Assembly (NCBI GenBank): GCA_036380275.1
Contig: DASVFB010000062.1
Span: 1 to 9,964, forward strand
DNA from: DASVFB01 sp036380275
Lineage (GTDB): Bacteria > Actinomycetota > Thermoleophilia > Gaiellales > Gaiellaceae
DNA length: 9,964 nt
Reading direction: 5' to 3'
In this document: one piece after another, positions 6,026 to 9,964 of the stretch
Layout: every line of letters starts with the position of its first letter
How positions within the stretch are numbered: the first letter of the stretch is position 1
Position numbers and translations under genes: made by a program
Notes under the pieces: generated by a model
Database searches by the model: none
What the model saw: the letters and a program-made list of their open reading frames with translations, nothing else
What the model was told of the DNA's origin: nothing

Positions 6026-6813
6026 GCGACGAGGCACCTCTGAAGCGCGCGCCGCGTGAGCACGCGCAGCGCGTGTCGGCGGTACGCGGCCGTGCCGCGG
6101 ACGTCGTCGATCGGGCTTGCGGCGGCGGAGACGTGCTCCGGGAAGCCGTCCACCTCCGAGAGTGGCGAGACGACCAGCCCTGCGACAGGACCTGCTGAGC
6201 CGAACGAGGCGCGCACCTCGTCGCGCTCGCGGTCGACTGCCAGTGCGAGCGAGCACACGGCGATCACCATCGCGTTGCGCGGCCCGATCTTCATGAAGGT
6301 CTGCGCCGCGCCGCTCGGCTCGATGTGCACCGCGACGATCAGCTCGTCCTCGGCCAGGGCGTTCCGCTTCGGGCCGACGAGGAAGTCGGTCAACGGAAGC
6401 CGCCGCGTGCCGCGGACGCTCGCGAGCTCCACGTCGGCGCGCTCGACGAGCAACGGCGGCAGCGCGTCGCCCGCAGGCGAGGCCGTGCCCAGGTTGCCGC
6501 CGATCGTGCCGCGGTTCCGAATCTGCGGCGAGCCTACCGTGCGCGAGGCCTCGGCAAGCGCGGGCAATGCCGTGGCGAGCTCGCCCATCGCGTCGGTGTA
6601 GGTGAGCGCGGCCCCGAGACGCAACGTTCCGTTCTCGCGCCTCCAGCCTTTCAGCTCCGCGACCTCGTTGAGGTTCAGTAGCGCGTCCGGCCGCGTGCGG
6701 TCGAAGTTGAGCTCGACCATCATGTCGGTGCCGCCCTCGATCGGGCGCGCCTCGGGGCGCTCCGCCTTCAGCTGCAGCGCCTCCTCCAGTGAGCGCGGGC
6801 TCAGGACGTCCAT
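6022..6813 (-). CDS. pucC: Xanthine dehydrogenase, FAD-binding subunit (PucC-like)
   Basis: A 263-residue FAD-binding subunit (the CoxM/PucC family is usually about 270-290 residues), which accepts electrons from the iron-sulphur clusters and passes them to NAD+ or another acceptor. The first FAD loop is PIEGGTDMMV (24-33). The second is the strongly conserved SPQIRNRGTIGGNLGTASPAGD (within 95-116). The C-terminal CO_deh_flav_C-type domain follows, with FMKIGPRNAMVIAVCSLAL matching the family's RRA.D.A.V pattern. The chosen start is ATG at 6813 (MDVLSPRSLEEAL, the usual family beginning); an in-frame ATG at 6843 would add ten residues and leave one base before the divergent adenine deaminase. 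No Shine-Dalgarno sequence precedes 6813, but TACGCT lies 7 bases upstream, suggesting a leaderless message. First gene of the four-gene minus-strand operon. Confidence 0.9.
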   Translation of the reverse strand: MDVLSPRSLEEALQLKAERPEARPIEGGTDMMVELNFDRTRPDALLNLNEVAELKGWRRENGTLRLGAALTYTDAMGELATALPALAEASRTVGSPQIRNRGTIGGNLGTASPAGDALPPLLVERADVELASVRGTRRLPLTDFLVGPKRNALAEDELIVAVHIEPSGAAQTFMKIGPRNAMVIAVCSLALAVDRERDEVRASFGSAGPVAGLVVSPLSEVDGFPEHVSAAASPIDDVRGTAAYRRHALRVLTRRALQRCLVA

Positions 6814-6844
6814 CGGGTGAAGCGTAATCCCGTAAGGTCGCATC
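6814..6844. promoter_or_regulatory. Divergent promoter region between the xdh operon and adenine deaminase
   Basis: Only 31 bp separate the two divergent starts. On the + strand TAAGGT (6833-6838) ends six bases before the GTG at 6845. On the - strand TACGCT (complement of 6821-6826) ends seven bases before the ATG at 6813. Both fit a TAnnnT -10 box at leaderless spacing. No convincing -35 box is visible on either side, and each would have to lie inside the opposite gene. The arrangement implies that the two transcription units compete or are co-regulated. The boxes are weak matches. Confidence 0.4.
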
Positions 6845-8533
6845 GTGGCCGACCTCGCTCGACGGCTCGCGGTTGCTCGCGGTGACGAGCCTGCGGATGT
6901 CGTCGTGCGGGGCGGGCGCGTGCTCTCGGTCTTCACGCGCGAATGGCTCGATGTCGACGTGGCGATCGCCGACGGGTGGATTGCCGGCCTCGGCGAGTAC
7001 GACGGCGCCGAGGTGGTGGACGCAACCGGGCGGTACGTCGTGCCCGGCTTCATCGACGCGCACATGCACCTCGAGTCCTCGAAGCTGCTCCCGGACGAGT
7101 TCGCGCGTCTCGTGCTGCCGCTCGGGACCACCGCAGTCATCGCCGACCCACACGAGATCGCCAACGTCCTCGGGACGGACGGCGTGCACTGGCTGCTCGA
7201 CGCATCCGCCGGCATCCCGCTCGACGTCTACTTCATGGCCTCGTCATCTGTTCCGGCGTCGGAGTACGAGTCGCCGCGCCGTGCGCTGACTGAGGGAGAC
7301 CTCGAGGCGCTGCTCCGCCGCCGGCGCGTGCTCGGCATTGCCGAGATGATGAACTTCCCGGGCGTCGTCTCCGGCGACGAGGCCGAGCTCGCGAAGCTCG
7401 CGCTCGCGACGCACGTCGACGGTCACGCGCCGGGCGTCCGCGGCCGGGATCTGCAGGCGTACGCCGCCGCCGGAGTTCGATCCGACCACGAGACGTCGAC
7501 GCTCGACGAGGGACGTGAGCGGCTCCGCGCCGGCATGTGGCTGCTCGTGCGCGAGGCGTCCGCCGCACGCAACCTGCGCACGCTCTTGCCGCTCGTCGCC
7601 GAATATGGGCCTGCTCGGATCGCGTTCTGCACCGACGACCGCGAGCCGGAGCACATCGCCGAGGACGGCCACATCAACGCGATGGTGCGCGACGCAGTCG
7701 AGTTCGGCGTCTCGCCCGAGGATGCGCTCGTGATGGCGTCGCACAACCCGGCGCAGTACCACGGGCTCGACCACCTCGGCGCGATCGCTCCCGGGCGTCA
7801 GGCCGACCTCGTCCTGCTCGCCGACCTGGACCGGTTCGTGCCGGAGCTCGTCCTGAAGCGCGGCAGGGAGGTGGCCGAGGTGCCGCGCGCGACCGTGCCC
7901 GACTGGGTGCGCCACACCGTGCGGATCGGCGCGCTCGGGCCCGAGGTGTTCCGGATCGCGTGGTCCGGCGGGGCGGCGCGGGTGATCGGCCTCGTGCCGG
8001 GGCAGATCATCACGGAGTCCCTCGTCGAGGTGCCGAAGCACCGCGGCGGTGAGGCCGTCGCCGATCCGGAGCGCGACCTCGCGAAGATCGCCGTGATCGA
8101 GCGGCACCTCGGCACCGGCCGCAGCGGCCTCGGGTTCGTCCGCGGTTTCGGTCTCCGCCGTGGCGCCATCGGCTCGACGCTCTCGCACGATGCGCACAAC
8201 CTCGTCGTCGTCGGTATGGACGACACCTCGATGGCGTTCGCCGTGCGCCGGCTGGCGAACATCGGCGGCGGCATCGTCGTCGTCGACGGCGGCGAGCTGC
8301 TGGCCGAGCTGGCGCTGCCGGTGGCGGGAATCCTCTCCGACGCCCCGCTCGCGACGGTCGTCGCAGCGAGCGAGGCGCTCGTGGCCGCGGCGCGCGAGCT
8401 CGGCTGCGAGATCGAGGCGCCGTTCCAGTTGCTCGCGTTCCTCGCGCTGTCGGTGATCCCCGCGCTGAAGATCACGGACCGTGGCCTCGTCGACGTCGAG
8501 CGCTTCGCGATCGTGCCGCTGCGCGCCGAATGA
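6845..8533 (+). CDS. ade: Adenine deaminase (AdeC family)
   Basis: A 562-residue amidohydrolase that converts adenine to hypoxanthine plus ammonia, feeding the adjacent xanthine dehydrogenase. Length and organisation match bacterial AdeC (about 560-600 residues). Metal and active-site residues visible: His73 and His75 in FIDAHMHLESS, the family signature ADPHEIANVLG (100-110), Glu167 in AEMMNFPGV, His194 in DGHAPG, His215 in SDHE and Asp264 in FCTDDREPEH, followed by the NPAQYHGLDHLGAIAPG segment. The C-terminal AdeC domain is complete. The Cys of the usual SCVPAT stretch reads Ser here (SSSVPAS). The start is GTG at 6845, supported by the TAnnnT box at leaderless distance; the first residues, up to about VVVRGGRVLSVF, align with family N-termini. 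It is divergent from the xdh operon, and 178 bp separate it from the next gene on the same strand. Confidence 0.95.
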   Translation: MADLARRLAVARGDEPADVVVRGGRVLSVFTREWLDVDVAIADGWIAGLGEYDGAEVVDATGRYVVPGFIDAHMHLESSKLLPDEFARLVLPLGTTAVIADPHEIANVLGTDGVHWLLDASAGIPLDVYFMASSSVPASEYESPRRALTEGDLEALLRRRRVLGIAEMMNFPGVVSGDEAELAKLALATHVDGHAPGVRGRDLQAYAAAGVRSDHETSTLDEGRERLRAGMWLLVREASAARNLRTLLPLVAEYGPARIAFCTDDREPEHIAEDGHINAMVRDAVEFGVSPEDALVMASHNPAQYHGLDHLGAIAPGRQADLVLLADLDRFVPELVLKRGREVAEVPRATVPDWVRHTVRIGALGPEVFRIAWSGGAARVIGLVPGQIITESLVEVPKHRGGEAVADPERDLAKIAVIERHLGTGRSGLGFVRGFGLRRGAIGSTLSHDAHNLVVVGMDDTSMAFAVRRLANIGGGIVVVDGGELLAELALPVAGILSDAPLATVVAASEALVAAARELGCEIEAPFQLLAFLALSVIPALKITDRGLVDVERFAIVPLRAE

Positions 8534-8574
8534 GCGCCCCGGCTCTGTGGAGAGATCGGCACACCCGCGTAACG

Positions 8575-8687
8575 GTGTCTGACCCCACGCACCGTCCGTT
8601 CCGGGCGGGAGCGCGCGATCCACGCGGCCGCCGCGCGCTTGATCAAGCGGTTCGTTCGTCTCTCCGGCGTCTGACACCGCGTACTGT
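8575..8687. repeat. Imperfect direct repeat (two 21-bp copies) upstream of the 8-oxoguanine deaminase gene
   Basis: Copies at 8575-8595 and 8667-8687 share the core GTCTGAC and match at 16 of 21 positions in the same orientation, 92 bp apart. The second copy ends in TACTGT (8682-8687), a possible -10 box whose transcript would start about 25 bases into the 8688-8711 stretch before the ATG at 8712. Spaced repeats with one copy on the promoter would suit a regulator that binds two sites. The similarity is modest. Confidence 0.3.
8636..8649. promoter_or_regulatory. 14-bp perfect palindrome (operator candidate)
   Basis: The sequence cgcttgatcaagcg is its own reverse complement and has an A/T-rich centre in otherwise very GC-rich DNA. 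It lies about 35-45 bp upstream of the TACTGT box (8682-8687), a usual place for an activator or repressor site of the downstream deaminase gene. No known regulator motif is claimed. Confidence 0.4.
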
Positions 8688-8693
8688 CCTTTC

Positions 8694-8702
8694 GGAGAGG
8701 GG
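8694..8702 (+). promoter_or_regulatory. Ribosome binding site of the 8-oxoguanine deaminase gene
   Basis: GGAGAGGGG lies nine bases before the ATG at 8712 and supports that start over the in-frame ATG at 8718. It stands out because the other plus-strand starts in the window (1651 and 6845) have no visible Shine-Dalgarno sequence. Confidence 0.55.
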
Positions 8703-8711
8703 CCGCAACGG

Positions 8712-9964
8712 ATGAGCATGCTGCTCCACAATGCGCACGTCGTTGCGATGGACGACAAAGGGTCGGAGTACGACGACGGCTGGGTGCTGATGGCGAACGG
8801 CCGGATCGAGGCCATCGGCGGCAGCATCCCGCCGGACGCGCCGGATCGCATCGACGTCGGCGGCGCCATTGTCACGCCGGGGCTCGTCAACACGCACCAT
8901 CACCTGTACCAGACGCTCACGCGCGCGCGGGCGCAGCAGGCCGACCTGTTCACGTGGCTGCGCGAGCTCTATCCCGTCTGGGCCGGCATCGACGAGGAGT
9001 CGGTGTACGTGGCGGCGCGCACCGGGCTCGCCGAGCTGGCGCTATCGGGTTGCACGACTGTCTTCGACCACCACTACGTCTTCCCGCGCGGCACGAGTGG
9101 GCTGATCGAGGCCGAGGTGCGCGCGGCACGCGAGCTCGGCGTGCGCATCGTCGCGTCGCGCGGCTCGATGGACCTCGGCGAGTCCGACGGCGGCCTGCCG
9201 CCCGACGCACTCGTCGAGGAGATCGACGACGTCCTCGCCGAGACCGAGCGTCTCGCCGAACTGCAGGACGAGGACGGCCTCGTCCAGATTGCGGTCGCGC
9301 CGTGCTCTCCGTTCTCCGTGACCGGACAGCTGATGCGCGAGTCGGCGGAGCTCGCGCGGCGGCTCGGCGTGAAGCTGCACACGCATCTCGCGGAGACGGT
9401 CGAGGAGGACGAGTACTGCCGCGAGCTCTACGGCTGCCGTCCCGTCGAGTACCTGCGCGAGCTCGGGTGGATCGACTCGGACGTCTGGTGCGCCCATTGC
9501 GTCCACCTCGACGACGAGGACATCGAGACCCTCGGCCGCGGGGGCGTCGGCGTCGCGCACTGCCCGACGTCGAACATGCGCCTCGGCGCCGGCATCGCGC
9601 GCGTGCGGGAGCTTGCCGCCGCGGGCGTTGAAGTCGGGCTCGGCGTGGACGGCTCGGCGTCGAACGAGCGCGGCGACCTGCTCTTCGAGGTCAAGCAGGC
9701 GCTGCTCGTCGCGCGCGTCCGCGGCGGCCCCGCGGCGATGACGGCGCGCGACGCTCTGCGGCTCGGTACGAGAGGCGGCGCTGCCGTTCTCGGAAGGGAC
9801 GACCTCGGCTCGCTCGAGCCGGGCAAGCGGGCAGACGTCGCGGTGTGGCGAACGGACACGCTGGAAATGGCAGGGTCCCGGGACCTGGTCCCGGGGCTTG
9901 TCCTTTCCGCCCCGCACCGGGTCGACCGGCTCTACGTCGGCGGCGAGGAGGTCGTCCGGGACGG
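8712..9964 (+). CDS. 8-oxoguanine deaminase (amidohydrolase, AtzB/TrzN-like group), 3' truncated
   Basis: Cytoplasmic zinc amidohydrolase that deaminates 8-oxoguanine to urate and ammonia; 417 codons are visible and the frame is still open at the window end, so perhaps 20-40 residues are missing. Motifs: LVNTHHHLYQTLTRA with His62 and His64 as metal ligands, LSGCTTVFDHHYVFP, SRGSMDLGESDGGLPPD (typical of 8-oxoguanine deaminases), VAPCSPFSV, KLHTHLAE with His223, His225 and Glu228, WCAHCVHL with His262, VAHCPTSNMRLGAGIA, and GVDGSASNE with Asp313. The overall pattern fits known 8-oxoguanine deaminases better than guanine deaminase or triazine hydrolases; the relatives hydroxydechloroatrazine hydrolase and other purine or pterin deaminases remain possible. 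The start at 8712 is supported by the GGAGAGGGG site. Its product, urate, is also the product of the neighbouring xanthine dehydrogenase. Confidence 0.9.
   Translation, partial: MSMLLHNAHVVAMDDKGSEYDDGWVLMANGRIEAIGGSIPPDAPDRIDVGGAIVTPGLVNTHHHLYQTLTRARAQQADLFTWLRELYPVWAGIDEESVYVAARTGLAELALSGCTTVFDHHYVFPRGTSGLIEAEVRAARELGVRIVASRGSMDLGESDGGLPPDALVEEIDDVLAETERLAELQDEDGLVQIAVAPCSPFSVTGQLMRESAELARRLGVKLHTHLAETVEEDEYCRELYGCRPVEYLRELGWIDSDVWCAHCVHLDDEDIETLGRGGVGVAHCPTSNMRLGAGIARVRELAAAGVEVGLGVDGSASNERGDLLFEVKQALLVARVRGGPAAMTARDALRLGTRGGAAVLGRDDLGSLEPGKRADVAVWRTDTLEMAGSRDLVPGLVLSAPHRVDRLYVGGEEVVRD

Noticed and set aside
7244..8893. 549-codon minus-strand open frame opposite adenine deaminase
   Set aside because: Low-complexity Arg/Asp/Glu/Ala composition, no domain, and complete overlap with a well-supported gene.
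9874..9895. Palindromic cluster (ggtcccgggacc followed by ggtcccggg) inside the 8-oxoguanine deaminase gene, considered as an inserted repeat element
   Set aside because: The encoded segment has the same spacing as expected for the family between the GKRADVAVW and HRVDRLYVGG motifs, so nothing seems inserted; GC-rich codons explain the palindrome well enough.

Overview
The window looks like a high-GC chromosomal segment of an actinobacterial type, possibly from the Thermoleophilia (Gaiellales/Solirubrobacterales). The reasons are a strong G/C bias at third codon positions, a B. subtilis puc-like three-subunit xanthine dehydrogenase, an F420-type luciferase-like oxidoreductase, and RTG starts sitting directly behind -10-like boxes. 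The lineage is an inference from gene content and style. No tRNA, rRNA, CRISPR array, insertion sequence or phage gene was seen.

Layout. (i) 2-868 (+): 3' part of an M20 amidohydrolase of the N-carbamoyl-amino-acid hydrolase/allantoate amidohydrolase group. (ii) 869-1165: gene-poor convergent gap holding a candidate three-way-junction RNA (873-974) and a possible decayed cupin tail. (iii) 1166-1609 (-): small YdcZ-type DMT membrane protein, divergent from (iv) 1651-2670 (+): LLM-class flavin/F420 oxidoreductase; a perfect 8+8 bp inverted repeat lies between them. (v) 2671-2835: convergent gap with two related hairpins, one behind each gene. (vi) 6813-2836 (-): operon of xanthine dehydrogenase FAD subunit, 2Fe-2S subunit and molybdopterin subunit, then a purine phosphoribosyltransferase, joined by 4-base ATGA/ATGA/GTGA overlaps. 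(vii) 6845-8533 (+): adenine deaminase, divergent from the operon across 31 bp. (viii) 8534-8711: regulatory-looking gap with a 14-bp perfect palindrome, an imperfect direct repeat and a ribosome binding site. (ix) 8712-end (+): 8-oxoguanine deaminase, cut by the window edge.

How the genes fit together. From position 2836 on, this is a purine catabolism and salvage island. Adenine deaminase turns adenine into hypoxanthine. Xanthine dehydrogenase oxidises hypoxanthine and xanthine to urate. 8-oxoguanine deaminase makes urate directly from the damaged base. The phosphoribosyltransferase can pull oxopurines back to nucleotides. The left part (M20 amidohydrolase, small transporter-like protein, LLM oxidoreductase) fits breakdown of ureido or hydantoin-type ring-opening products from purines or pyrimidines, but its substrates cannot be read from the sequence. 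No uricase, allantoinase, XdhC-type maturation factor or dedicated regulator is in view.

The least explained signals are non-coding: the 873-974 structured element, the two covarying hairpins, and the inverted repeats in the intergenic regions.
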